Origin: Sporomusaceae bacterium UBA7701 | Lineage (GTDB): Bacteria; Bacillota; Negativicutes; Sporomusales; UBA7701 | Direction of reading: 5' to 3' | Length of the DNA: 64,000 nucleotides | NCBI GenBank assembly: GCA_002482545.1 | Contig: DLGF01000006.1 | Coordinates: forward strand, 124,001 to 188,000 | Shown: positions 8,201-17,324 of the stretch, piece after piece | How positions within the stretch are numbered: the first letter of the stretch is position 1 | Layout of the letters: the number at the start of each line of letters is the position of its first letter | Translations under genes and position numbers: made by a program | Notes under the pieces: generated by a model | Databases searched by the model: none | What the model was told of the DNA's origin: nothing | What the model saw: only the letters and a program-made list of their open reading frames with translations

Positions 8201-9470
8201 CCCCTTGGCGCTTCAGGGCTACGGTGAGATTCCCTTTCAACCCCGCAACCTGCCGGGCAGGCAGATCAACCACGATCATTTCACCCGGTTTGGCCACCGG
8301 CAGCCGCTTCTCCAGCAGCACTTCGCCATCCTGGGACACCACGAGCGCCACCCGCCGTTCAGGCCTGGCAACGCGCATATAGAGCCGCACCGGGCCGGCG
8401 TCGCCCTCCTCCACGCGGATGACTTGAGGCACCACGGTTCTTACGCCGCCGGTAGCGACGGTGCCGACCAGCCGTTTCGCCTCCTGCGGATGGCCGCTGG
8501 CGTAGCGGGCCGCATACCGCCCGGCAATCTCGCCCTCTTCGGAGACAAAATCAACCAGGTCATGGACATGCACGACATTTCCCGCGGCAAAAAAGCCGGG
8601 CTGGCTGGTCTGCCGCTGCTGGTCGACAACCGGGCCGGCCGTCAGACGGTCCATGTCGATCCCCAGTTCCTGGGACAACTCATTCTCGGGAATGAGGCCG
8701 ACCGAGAGCAGCAGGCAGTCGCACTCCAGGTCGAATTCCGTACCGGCTATCGGTTTCATATTCTCGTCGACTTTGGCGCAGGTCACTCCCGTAACGCGGT
8801 CTTGGCCGTGCACGGCGACGATGGTATGGGAAAGATACAGCGGAATGTCGTAATCCTCCAGACATTGCACGACATTGCGGGTCAAGCCGTTGCTGTACGG
8901 CATGATTTCAAGGACGGCCCGGACGCACGCTCCTTCGAGGGACAGGCGGCGGGCCATGATCAGACCGATGTCCCCCGACCCTAAAATAACGATTTTCTTG
9001 CCCGGCAGGTAGCCTTCCATGTTTACCATGCGTTGCGCGGCGCCGGCGGTAAATACGCCGGCCGGCCGGGTTCCGGGCGTCAGGATGCTACCGCGGGTGC
9101 GTTCCCGGCAGCCCATGGTGAAGACGATGGCCTTCGCCGTTATTTTCAGCAAACCATCCCGGGGATTGACCGCCGTAACCGTCTTGTCCCTTGTGACCGA
9201 CAACACCATGGTATCCAGCAGGACGTCGATATTCGGGCGCTCGCCGAGCATTTTTATATATCGCCCGGCGTAGCCGGGGCCGGTAAGCTCCTGCTTGAAG
9301 CGGTGCAGCCCGAAGCCGTTGTGGATGCACTGTTGCAGAATGCCCCCTAGTTCCCGGTCCCGTTCAATCACCAGGACCTTGGACGCTCCGTTGTCGCTGG
9401 CGCTGCAAGCCGCCGCCAGGCCGGCGGGGCCGCCCCCGACGACTACCACATCATATGCCTGCTCAAGCAT
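8193..9470 (-). CDS. NAD(P)/FAD-dependent oxidoreductase (GlpB-like partner)
   Basis: 425 residues. An N-terminal FAD-binding motif (VVVVGGGPAGLAAACSASDNGASKVLVIERD) and an internal NAD(P)-binding motif (KKIVILGSGDIGLIMARRLSLEGA, ~residue 165) show a pyridine-nucleotide flavoprotein. GCRERTRG and the C-terminal FFAAGNVVHVHDLVD FAD motif match the two-dinucleotide-binding family. It sits between the GlpA-like dehydrogenase and the DUF1667 gene with overlaps on both sides, so the three products probably form one complex that passes glycerol-3-phosphate electrons to the respiratory chain. Confidence 0.88.
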   Translation of the reverse strand: MLEQAYDVVVVGGGPAGLAAACSASDNGASKVLVIERDRELGGILQQCIHNGFGLHRFKQELTGPGYAGRYIKMLGERPNIDVLLDTMVLSVTRDKTVTAVNPRDGLLKITAKAIVFTMGCRERTRGSILTPGTRPAGVFTAGAAQRMVNMEGYLPGKKIVILGSGDIGLIMARRLSLEGACVRAVLEIMPYSNGLTRNVVQCLEDYDIPLYLSHTIVAVHGQDRVTGVTCAKVDENMKPIAGTEFDLECDCLLLSVGLIPENELSQELGIDMDRLTAGPVVDQQRQTSQPGFFAAGNVVHVHDLVDFVSEEGEIAGRYAARYASGHPQEAKRLVGTVATGGVRTVVPQVIRVEEGDAGPVRLYMRVARPERRVALVVSQDGEVLLEKRLPVAKPGEMIVVDLPARQVAGLKGNLTVALKRQGGE

Positions 9471-10938
9471 CGCAGCTCACCTCGCTTCCTCCGGGGATTT
9501 TGTCATAGAAGAGGTACGAGGCCGCCTTATCCTTGCGGATGGCAGTTACCGGTATGTTGAGTTCCCTGGCGAGGATCGCCGTGACCCGGGGCCCGCAGAA
9601 GCCTCCCTGGCAGCGCCCCATTCCGGCCCTTACCCGGCGCTTCACGCCGTCCACCGTCCTCGCCCCGCAAGGCCGGCGGATGGCGTCGACGATTTCGCCT
9701 TCGGTCACGGTTTCACACCGGCAGATGATCCGCCCATACAGCGGATTCTCGCGAATCAGCGCCTGCTTGGCCTCGTCCGCCAGTTTGCTGAACACCACGG
9801 CCGGAGGATTGGCCGGCTGAAATTCCCGTTTCGGCGTCAGCGCCAGCCCCTGCTCGCCCAGGATAGCGGTCACCAGTTCGGCGATGGCCGGGGCCGCCGT
9901 GAGGCCCGGAGATTGGATGCCGGCGGCGTGGATCAGGCCCCGGGCCGCGGTCGACGGCCGGATGACGAAGTCGCCGCTGTCCGAAACCGCCCTGAGGCCG
10001 GCGAATTGAGTGATCGCCGCCCCCATCGGAATTCCCGGCACCATCCGCTTCGCCCCGGCGATGATTTCCGCCAGCCCGGGCGGAGTGGTGGCCACGTCCT
10101 CCTTCTCTCCGCTGTTGTAGGCATTGGGTCCGATAAATATATTTCCATGGATGGTCGGCGCCACCAATATCCCTTTGGACACTTTGGTCGGGGTGGGAAA
10201 AATGACGTTGCGCACCAGACCGCCCGACTTTTTGTCAAATAAAATGTACTCCCCTTTGCGGGGCGTAATGGTAAAGCTGTCGTCGCCGACCAGGCGGCCG
10301 ACGTCGTCGGAATGCAGCCCGGCCGCATTGACGATATAGCGGGCGGCGATAAAACCGCCGGGAGTTTGCACCCCGGTTACCTGACCGGCCTCGGTTTCAA
10401 TGCCGGTAACCGGACATTCCGTCTTGATTCTCGCGCCGTTGCGGACGGCATTCTCAGCGAAGGCCAGAGCCGCTCCGAACGGCCACATGACGCCCCCGGT
10501 CGGCGCATACAAAGCGCCGGCAACCTCCTGCGACAAGTTCGGTTCCAGTTCCAGAACCCTTTCCCTAGGCAATAGCTCCAGTCCGGGAACGCCGTTGTTT
10601 TTGCCGCGCTGATACAGTTCCTCCAGGCTATTCATTTCGGCCTCGCTCAGGGCAACCACCAGCGAGCCGGTCAAATCCAGCTCAAACCCCAGCTCGGGTT
10701 GCAATTGCCGGTACAGTTCATTTCCCCGCACATTCAGGCGGGCTTTTAAAGAGCCTTCAGGAGCGTCAAACCCTGCATGGAGGATGGCGCTGTTGGCTTT
10801 GGTCGTACACATGGCCAGGTCGGGATTCTGTTCCAGCAACAGGACATCGATATCATATCTTGCCAGGTCCCTTGCAATCGCCGTTCCGACAATGCCGCCG
10901 CCGATGATTACTACATCCGCCTTATCCGTTTTTGGCAT
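9463..10938 (-). CDS. glpA: Anaerobic-type glycerol-3-phosphate dehydrogenase (GlpA-like) with BFD-type [2Fe-2S] domain
   Basis: About 491 residues. The N-terminal FAD motif is VVIIGGGIVGTAIARDLARYDIDVLLLEQ. A DAO-type catalytic body follows, with a C-terminal [2Fe-2S] BFD-like domain (IICRCETVTEGEIVDAIRRPCG ... GMGRCQGGFC). It oxidises glycerol-3-phosphate to dihydroxyacetone phosphate. The ATG start has AGGGGTGATGAT in front; longer in-frame starts run into the leader hairpin. It is preceded by an antiterminator-like leader (10986-11053), placing it under the same control as glpF and glpP. Confidence 0.88.
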   Translation of the reverse strand: MPKTDKADVVIIGGGIVGTAIARDLARYDIDVLLLEQNPDLAMCTTKANSAILHAGFDAPEGSLKARLNVRGNELYRQLQPELGFELDLTGSLVVALSEAEMNSLEELYQRGKNNGVPGLELLPRERVLELEPNLSQEVAGALYAPTGGVMWPFGAALAFAENAVRNGARIKTECPVTGIETEAGQVTGVQTPGGFIAARYIVNAAGLHSDDVGRLVGDDSFTITPRKGEYILFDKKSGGLVRNVIFPTPTKVSKGILVAPTIHGNIFIGPNAYNSGEKEDVATTPPGLAEIIAGAKRMVPGIPMGAAITQFAGLRAVSDSGDFVIRPSTAARGLIHAAGIQSPGLTAAPAIAELVTAILGEQGLALTPKREFQPANPPAVVFSKLADEAKQALIRENPLYGRIICRCETVTEGEIVDAIRRPCGARTVDGVKRRVRAGMGRCQGGFCGPRVTAILARELNIPVTAIRKDKAASYLFYDKIPGGSEVSCDA

Positions 10939-10985
10939 ATCATCACCCCTCACCCAACGTCCAGAATAATCGCAGCAACCGGAAA

Positions 10986-11053
10986 AGAGCAAAGAGATGG
11001 CCCTCAGGTATGTCGTATACCCAGGAGGACCATCTCTCAATGCTCTTAGTCCC
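10986..11053 (-). promoter_or_regulatory. GlpP-type antiterminator/terminator leader in front of glpA
   Basis: On the minus strand GGAC (11052-11049), an AGAG...GAGA purine-rich loop and GTCC (11030-11027) form the same small hairpin seen before glpF and glpP. It overlaps a much longer stem (about 10992-11037, extended by AGAGC/GCTCT) followed by a T-rich stretch, which would act as terminator. The two structures are mutually exclusive. It lies between glpK and glpA, so readthrough into the dehydrogenase genes could be conditional. Confidence 0.65.
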
Positions 11054-11072
11054 TTGCTATGCAGTTAACAGG

Positions 11073-12569
<1,497 letters not shown>

Positions 12570-12627
12570 CGATCTTCCCCCTCATTTATTCTTTTGTCCG
12601 CTATTCTTTTGTCCGCACCCGCGGGTA

Positions 12628-13353
12628 TTAGATCAAGCCTGCAGCCTGCCCGATGAAGAAGGCGATCGCGCCGCCAATCAGCGGGGCCACCACCGGAATC
12701 CAGGCATAACCCCAATCCGAGTCGCCCTTGCCGGCGATCGGCAGAATGGCGTGGGCAATACGGGGGCCGAGGTCACGGGCCGGATTGATCGCATAACCGG
12801 TAGGCCCGCCAAGGCTGAGGCCGATGGCCCAGACCAGAACGCCGACCAGATAGGGGCCAACGCCGGGAGCTATGCCGCCGACCGGTTTCGAGAAGATGGC
12901 AAAAATTACGACGACCAGCATAATCGTGCCGATGATTTCGCACAGGAGGTTGGCACCGGTGTTGCGGATGGCGGGAGCCGTGCAGAAGATACCCAATTTT
13001 GCGCCTTTGTCCTCCGTGATTTCCCAATGGGGCAGGAAAGCCAGCCAGACAACGACCGCGCCCACGATTGCGCCGGCTAGTTCAGCGAACATCGTAGCGA
13101 TTGCGTGCGGCAGGGAATACACGCCTATCATCATTTTGGCCAGCGTCACGGCCGGGTTGAGGTCGGCCTGCGGGGCGCCGGTCGCCTGGGCGGAGAATAC
13201 GCCCATGGTTACGGCAAATCCCCAGCCTGCGGCTATGACCATCCAGCCGGCTCCTTCGGCTTTGGATTTTTTCAAGAGGACGTTCGCAACAACACCACAA
13301 CCAAAAATAATTAGGACCATCGTACCAAAAAACTCACCAAACAAATTTGTCAT
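12628..13353 (-). CDS. glpF: Glycerol uptake facilitator (aquaglyceroporin)
   Basis: About 241 residues with six membrane segments and both aquaporin half-helix motifs: DLNPAVTLAK near residue 70 and AINPARDLGPR near residue 195. The Asp after the second NPA-Arg is typical of glycerol channels. The start is the ATG with GGGAGGGTGTATCAG in front; the GTG nine bases upstream overlaps that site. It is the first gene of the glpF-glpK transcript and is preceded by a GlpP-type leader. Confidence 0.95.
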   Translation of the reverse strand: MTNLFGEFFGTMVLIIFGCGVVANVLLKKSKAEGAGWMVIAAGWGFAVTMGVFSAQATGAPQADLNPAVTLAKMMIGVYSLPHAIATMFAELAGAIVGAVVVWLAFLPHWEITEDKGAKLGIFCTAPAIRNTGANLLCEIIGTIMLVVVIFAIFSKPVGGIAPGVGPYLVGVLVWAIGLSLGGPTGYAINPARDLGPRIAHAILPIAGKGDSDWGYAWIPVVAPLIGGAIAFFIGQAAGLI

Positions 13354-13440
13354 CTGATACACCCTCCCTATTATTCTTCTAAATGATAAATCCCCCTTTG
13401 AGCAACCTTCCCTCTCGCCCTCACCTCCATTTTCGAGAAT

Positions 13441-13510
13441 AAAAAGCCCAAATTACCCTGAGACGATGATACTCAGACATAATTTGGACCCTCTCCGCAA
13501 CTCTCGTCCA
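13441..13510 (-). promoter_or_regulatory. GlpP-type antiterminator/terminator leader in front of glpF
   Basis: On the minus strand TGGAC (13510-13506) pairs with GTCCA (13490-13486) around a purine loop containing GAGAGT and GGAGAG. The second arm is shared with a strong terminator: CCAAATTA (13487-13480), an inner CTGAG/CTCAG stem, TAATTTGG (13455-13448), then a T run at 13445-13441. GlpP with glycerol-3-phosphate is known in Bacillus to prevent termination in glp leaders; this arrangement fits that mechanism. Confidence 0.8.
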
Positions 13511-13560
13511 GGGATATTTTATTAACGCAGACCTGCTTGCGGTACTTTCATTGCCTGTCG

Positions 13561-14160
13561 CTAGCCGTTCTTGCCGGCCGTCAGGTTCCAAAGGGCTCGC
13601 TTGCTGGTGCTGACTGCGCAGATGCCGTTTTGGATAGCCCGGGTTACATCCTCCGTCGTACTGATGAGCCCTCCGCCGAATATCGGCAGCCCGGTTGCCC
13701 GGACAAGCTCCTGAACGGGCGCCGCCGGAACCGACCCGGGAAGGACTTCAACCGCGTCCGGTTTAAAAACGGAAAGGAGATGAATCCCCGTCCTCAGCGC
13801 CTCCGAGTCCATCAAAAACAGGCGCTGGATAACGAGCATGCCTTCTTCGCTGGCGATCTTCCCCAAATGGGATTTGGTCGTAATCATCGCCGTTACACCC
13901 ATCCGGGCCAGATATTTAACCCCGGCTTTATCCTTGCCGATCCCGTCGACCAGATCGAGGTGGACGACAATCCGTTTCTTGGCCTTTTTCGCCTGTTCAA
14001 GCAGCCCCGGGAGCGTCAGAATGTCGCCAAACAGTAAAATCAGGCTGGGCGAGGCGACATTGGCCAGCGCAAACTTAAAATCATCCGAGGTCCGTATTGC
14101 CGGGATAACCGGCCCGTCACACAGCATCTTTACGATATGCTCCGCTTTCACTGCCATCAC
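13561..14160 (-). CDS. glpP: Glycerol-3-phosphate-responsive antiterminator
   Basis: 199 residues matching the GlpP family across its length (PVIPAIRTSDDFKFAL; LLFGDILTLPGLLEQAKKAKKRIVVHLDLVDGIGKDKAGVKYL; LPIFGGGLISTTEDVTRAI; TSKRALWNL). The fold is a small TIM-barrel that binds glycerol-3-phosphate and then leader mRNA. Its own leader (14223-14291) carries the motif also found before glpF and glpA, so it probably controls itself and both downstream units. Confidence 0.93.
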   Translation of the reverse strand: MMAVKAEHIVKMLCDGPVIPAIRTSDDFKFALANVASPSLILLFGDILTLPGLLEQAKKAKKRIVVHLDLVDGIGKDKAGVKYLARMGVTAMITTKSHLGKIASEEGMLVIQRLFLMDSEALRTGIHLLSVFKPDAVEVLPGSVPAAPVQELVRATGLPIFGGGLISTTEDVTRAIQNGICAVSTSKRALWNLTAGKNG

Positions 14161-14222
14161 CCTGCTATATCCTGTAAATAGCGCGAGTCACCGACCCGCG
14201 GCTCCCTTGATTCAGAGAAAAC

Positions 14223-14291
14223 AAAAAAGCCAAATCACACCCGGGAACAACCCCCAGGAGTAACTTGGACTTTTCTCTACACTCTAGTCCA
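14223..14291 (-). promoter_or_regulatory. GlpP-type antiterminator/terminator leader in front of glpP
   Basis: On the minus strand TGGAC (14291-14287) and GTCCA (14270-14266) enclose TAGAGTGTAGAGA. The second arm overlaps a terminator stem (14268-14230, inner GGG/CCC) followed by a T run at 14228-14223. Architecture and the GGAC-AGAGT-GAGA-GTCCAA order match the glpF leader. Confidence 0.8.
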
Positions 14292-14612
14292 ATCTGCTGT
14301 TATTTTTATGATTCGACCCTTTTCAGAATATTCCTGCCTCTTGGTCCGGCCTGAAAAAGTTAAGTTTTTCACATTAAAACCCCTGTATTAGAATATCAGC
14401 CATTATATTTCCTAATTTCTACCAATTATTCGTTTTCCCTTCTAAAAATCTCTGACCGCCAAAAGAAATATTGCGCCGGCACCCCGGCCTGCGCTTATAT
14501 CGCCGGCGTCGCCACGCCTTCTTTGGCGAGCCGCCTATGGCGGCTCTTTGTAGCCGGGCCGCAACCTTGTCCCGTCCTCGGCCGGCCTGCCGGCAAAATA
14601 AAATCAGGACGT
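14292..14612. other. Intergenic region upstream of glpP with an inverted repeat
   Basis: No gene is visible. A perfect inverted repeat TGAAAAA-GTTAAG-TTTTTCA lies at 14352-14371, about 60 bases upstream of the glpP leader, and could be an operator. A short GC hairpin (GAGCCGCC/GGCGGCTC) with a T-rich end lies at 14528-14546. The remainder is AT-rich promoter-like sequence. Confidence 0.45.
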
Positions 14613-14627
14613 CTAGCGTCCCGATTT
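14601..14627 (-). terminator. Terminator overlapping the stop of the 89-residue gene
   Basis: On the minus strand ATCgGGACG pairs with CGTCCtGAT around CTAGA, followed by TTTATTTT. The gene's TAG stop lies in the loop. Confidence 0.7.
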
Positions 14628-14882
14628 CAATGACGGAAATTCCGTTTTCGGCTCAGAGCCCGCATCGCCCTCGGCCGATCTGTTCATATAGCGAATCAGG
14701 CGGGTCAGTTTGCCGCAATTCGTGGCGCCAAAAACATCCCCCGCCATTCCGGAACTGTCGCCCAGCAGGTCCTGCGCCCTCCTGAGAGCCCTCTGCGCCT
14801 TCCGTTCAAGCAGGCCGCTGCCGCTTCTCACGGCGGAAGCCGCGCTGATTTCGGCCTCCCGGACCATATCCTTGCCAGTCAT
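14613..14882 (-). CDS. Hypothetical protein, 89 residues
   Basis: A small, soluble, basic helical protein (MTGKDMVREAEISAASAV; ERKAQRALRRAQDLLGDS) with no membrane segment or known motif. The ATG is preceded by ATAGGAGTGAAAAT and a terminator overlaps its stop codon, so it looks like a real transcription unit. It is divergent from a LysR-type gene, with a long palindrome between them, and may be that regulator's target. Family not recognised. Confidence 0.6.
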   Translation of the reverse strand: MTGKDMVREAEISAASAVRSGSGLLERKAQRALRRAQDLLGDSSGMAGDVFGATNCGKLTRLIRYMNRSAEGDAGSEPKTEFPSLKSGR

Positions 14883-14964
14883 ATTTTCACTCCTATTTGC
14901 TTTGTTCCTACGTTTGTAGTATAACCGCGCAAATTATAAAGTAAAAATATCAATATATTATGTT

Positions 14965-14985
14965 ATAATAGTTTTAAACTATTAT
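14965..14985. promoter_or_regulatory. Perfect 21-bp palindrome, candidate LysR-type operator
   Basis: Arms ATAATAGTTT and AAACTATTAT flank one T. The core fits the T-N11-A pattern bound by LysR-type regulators. It lies between the divergent 89-residue gene and the LysR gene. Confidence 0.55.
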
Positions 14986-15067
14986 GTTGCCGGGACGATG
15001 TCGATATATTCCGCGCAACGCCTGAATCCGCTAAATTACCATCATTGCCGTAAGGGGCGTCATTGCG

Positions 15068-15949
15068 ATGGAACTTCGCCAGCTCGAGTATTTTCAGTTT
15101 GCCGCCAGGCTCAGCAGCATAACCAAGGCGGCGGCCCGCCTCCACGTGGCCCAACCCTCCGTCACGGTGGCCATTCACAGGCTGGAGGAGGAACTGGGGG
15201 TGACGCTGTTCGACCGGAGCCAGAAGCAGATTTCCCTAACCGCCGAAGGCCGGGCCTTCGCGGTCAGAGCGGAGGATATCCTGAACCGGGTCCGCGACGC
15301 CGTCGCCGAAATGAACGACTACCGACTCCTGCAAAAAGGCTCGATAAAGATAGGAATCCCGCCGATGATCGGCGCGTTCCTGTTCCCGCACATCATCGCC
15401 CGCTTCCAGAAGGCCTATCCCCATTTTGAGCTGCTTGTCGCGGAGGAAGGCTCGCTGTCCATCCGGAAGCAAATCGAATTAGGCGAGCTGGACGTCGGGA
15501 TCATTATCACCGACAATTTGCCGACCCGTCTTTCCACCGCTCCGCTTACCGACGGGCAGCTCATGGTGTGCCTGCCCCATTACCACCCGCTGGGAGCCTA
15601 TTCCGCCATTCCCTTTACCCTCCTCCGCGGACAGCCTTTCATTTTGTTTAACGAGGATGCCTACAGCAGGCAGCTCATCATGACCGAGTGCCAGCGGAAC
15701 GAGTTCACCCCGGACATTGTGTTCTCCTTCAGCCAGATCGAAACCATCCTTGGTCTCGTCGAACAAGGAGTGGGCATTTCGTTTCTGCTGGATGAGGTCA
15801 GCAGGCGTCACCCCCGCATTCAGAGCCGCCCTCTGTCCGACCCCTTGCGCCTTCAGATCGGCCTCGTCTGGAACAGCGACAAATATCTGTCCAAGGCGGC
15901 CAGAGCCTTTATTTCCTTCTGTACGGAGGCTTTTCCCGTACTGGAGTAA
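15068..15949 (+). CDS. LysR-family transcriptional regulator
   Basis: 293 residues. The N-terminal winged HTH (MELRQLEYFQFAARLSSITKAAARLHVAQPSVTVAIHRLEEELGVTLFDRS) is followed by a periplasmic-binding-protein-like effector domain (~residues 90-290: GSIKIGIPPMIGAFLFPHI; LDVGIIITDNLPTR). The effector is unknown; the domain resembles the CynR/CysL-like group only in a general way. AAGGGGCG precedes the ATG. A perfect palindrome lies in its upstream region. Confidence 0.9.
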   Translation: MELRQLEYFQFAARLSSITKAAARLHVAQPSVTVAIHRLEEELGVTLFDRSQKQISLTAEGRAFAVRAEDILNRVRDAVAEMNDYRLLQKGSIKIGIPPMIGAFLFPHIIARFQKAYPHFELLVAEEGSLSIRKQIELGELDVGIIITDNLPTRLSTAPLTDGQLMVCLPHYHPLGAYSAIPFTLLRGQPFILFNEDAYSRQLIMTECQRNEFTPDIVFSFSQIETILGLVEQGVGISFLLDEVSRRHPRIQSRPLSDPLRLQIGLVWNSDKYLSKAARAFISFCTEAFPVLE

Positions 15950-15972
15950 AATTCCCTCGTTTCACGACAAGC

Positions 15973-16000
15973 AAAAAGAGCACCTGGGTGCTCTTTTTTT
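15973..16000. terminator. Bidirectional terminator
   Basis: AAAAAGAGCACC/GGTGCTCTTTTTTT hairpin between the converging LysR and YczE-type genes. Confidence 0.8.
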
Positions 16001-16008
16001 ATCATTAT

Positions 16009-16731
16009 CTATTGCTCCGCGCAATCGCCAACTTCGGCGGGAGGCCCCGCCGGTTTGGCCGGGCTTTGCCCGTCGCCGGCCCCACCGACGGCCGGCTGCG
16101 GGGCTCCGGCCCGCCACACCGGAAGCAGCAACCCGTCATGGCGGATGTCCTGCGCTCTTGCGCCCATGACCGAGAACGCCCACTGGATGGAAGGTCCGAG
16201 GGTAAAAGCGACAATCAGCGTGCCCACGCCGATCGGTCCCCCGAGAAAATACCCCAGGACGGTCACGCTTGCTTCAATCAGCGTGCGCATCTTCCATACC
16301 GGCCAACCGGTTTTCTGCACCGAGCCGACCATGAAGCCGTCCCGGGGACCCGCCCCGAGAGCTGCGGACAGGTAAAAATAGCTTGCCCAGCCGATGACCA
16401 GCACCCCGCCCAGCAATATCACCAGGCGCCCCAGCCAGGTCTCGGGCGTGCCGACCCAGTCGCCGCCCAGGAGCAGGTCGATAAAGAGTCCGATAAAATA
16501 CATATTGGCGATCGTGCCCCAGCCGGGCTTCATCCCCAGGGTCCAGCCCAGCAGGATGACCACAATTCCGGTCAACTGGGACACCTGCCCCATGGTCAGC
16601 GGCAAATAATTGGTGATGCCGAGATGCAGGGCGTCCCACGGCCCGGTGCCGAGATTGCCTTTTATGGTCATTACGATTCCCAGGGAGTACAGGAAAAGGC
16701 CCCAAAATAAAAAAATAATCCGCTTGAACAT
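16009..16731 (-). CDS. YczE/YitT-type integral membrane protein
   Basis: 240 residues with about five membrane segments. It opens with IIFLFWGLFLYSLGIVMTIKGNLGTGPWDALHLGITN, the hallmark of the YczE (COG2364) family, and has GLFIDLLLGG later. Members are often linked to secondary-metabolite or stress loci but have no proven reaction. The C-terminal ~40 residues (GGAGDGQSPAKPAG) are low complexity and polar. No operon partner is obvious; the nearest gene on the same strand is a small membrane protein. Confidence 0.85.
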   Translation of the reverse strand: MFKRIIFLFWGLFLYSLGIVMTIKGNLGTGPWDALHLGITNYLPLTMGQVSQLTGIVVILLGWTLGMKPGWGTIANMYFIGLFIDLLLGGDWVGTPETWLGRLVILLGGVLVIGWASYFYLSAALGAGPRDGFMVGSVQKTGWPVWKMRTLIEASVTVLGYFLGGPIGVGTLIVAFTLGPSIQWAFSVMGARAQDIRHDGLLLPVWRAGAPQPAVGGAGDGQSPAKPAGPPAEVGDCAEQ

Positions 16732-16818
16732 CTATCCATCTCCTCATGCATGGCAAAACGGCGCGATTGCCCAATGACAACAAGCCGGGCACCGGTGCGG
16801 CAAAAAACGGTCGGCCCG

Positions 16819-17121
16819 CTAGCCCCTTGGAGCGTCCCCGCCCTGCTGGGCCTTGACCAGGCTCCGATAGTTAATCAGCCAGACGAGTTCCCATAAAGCG
16901 AAGCAGGCAGCAAAACCATAGGCCTTGCTATATAAGGCCGCGACAGGGATTCCGGCCAGGCCGGCCAGCGCCAGGGCCGCCCAGAATATCCCCCAGGCCT
17001 TCCCGGGCCAGTCTTGGCGTCTCGCCATGATCCGCGCCGTCTCCCAGGCCCGCAGCCCCGGAAAATAGAGCGGAAGGAACCCTAATCGAAACAGTATATA
17101 CTGCGCATAGCGGCCAAGCAT
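16819..17121 (-). CDS. Small membrane protein of unknown function, 100 residues
   Basis: Two probable membrane helices (WGIFWAALALAGLAGIPVAALY and AYGFAACFALWELVWLIN) follow an amphipathic N-terminus. The chosen ATG has GAAAGGGGAAGGCT upstream; a longer frame exists but lacks a better start. Located downstream of aspS on the same strand. Family not recognised. Confidence 0.6.
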   Translation of the reverse strand: MLGRYAQYILFRLGFLPLYFPGLRAWETARIMARRQDWPGKAWGIFWAALALAGLAGIPVAALYSKAYGFAACFALWELVWLINYRSLVKAQQGGDAPRG

Positions 17122-17253
17122 AGCCTTCCCCTTTCGGTTTTCCGTTTCTTTATAAATAACTTCTTCAGAAGCGGGCGATATCCCTGCAAGCCGGTCATCA
17201 GGTCCGATCGGCCTGCGCTCCCGCAAGGCGGCGCCGCCTGCCCGGACATGCGG

Positions 17254-17292
17254 CATGGATGATGGGCCGGCACGTCAAGGCCGCCCATCATC
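17254..17292 (-). terminator. Hairpin downstream of aspS, possible terminator
   Basis: GGATGATGGGC/GCCCATCATCC-type inverted repeat lies about 30 bases after the aspS stop. No strong T run follows on the minus strand, so termination is uncertain. Confidence 0.4.
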
Positions 17293-17324
17293 CTTTATAT
17301 ATTATGATTGATCCGGCGAAAAGC

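Noticed and set aside
14528..14546. Terminator for an unseen plus-strand gene near 14.4 kb
   Set aside because: No open frame with a start site lies upstream; the hairpin alone is not enough.
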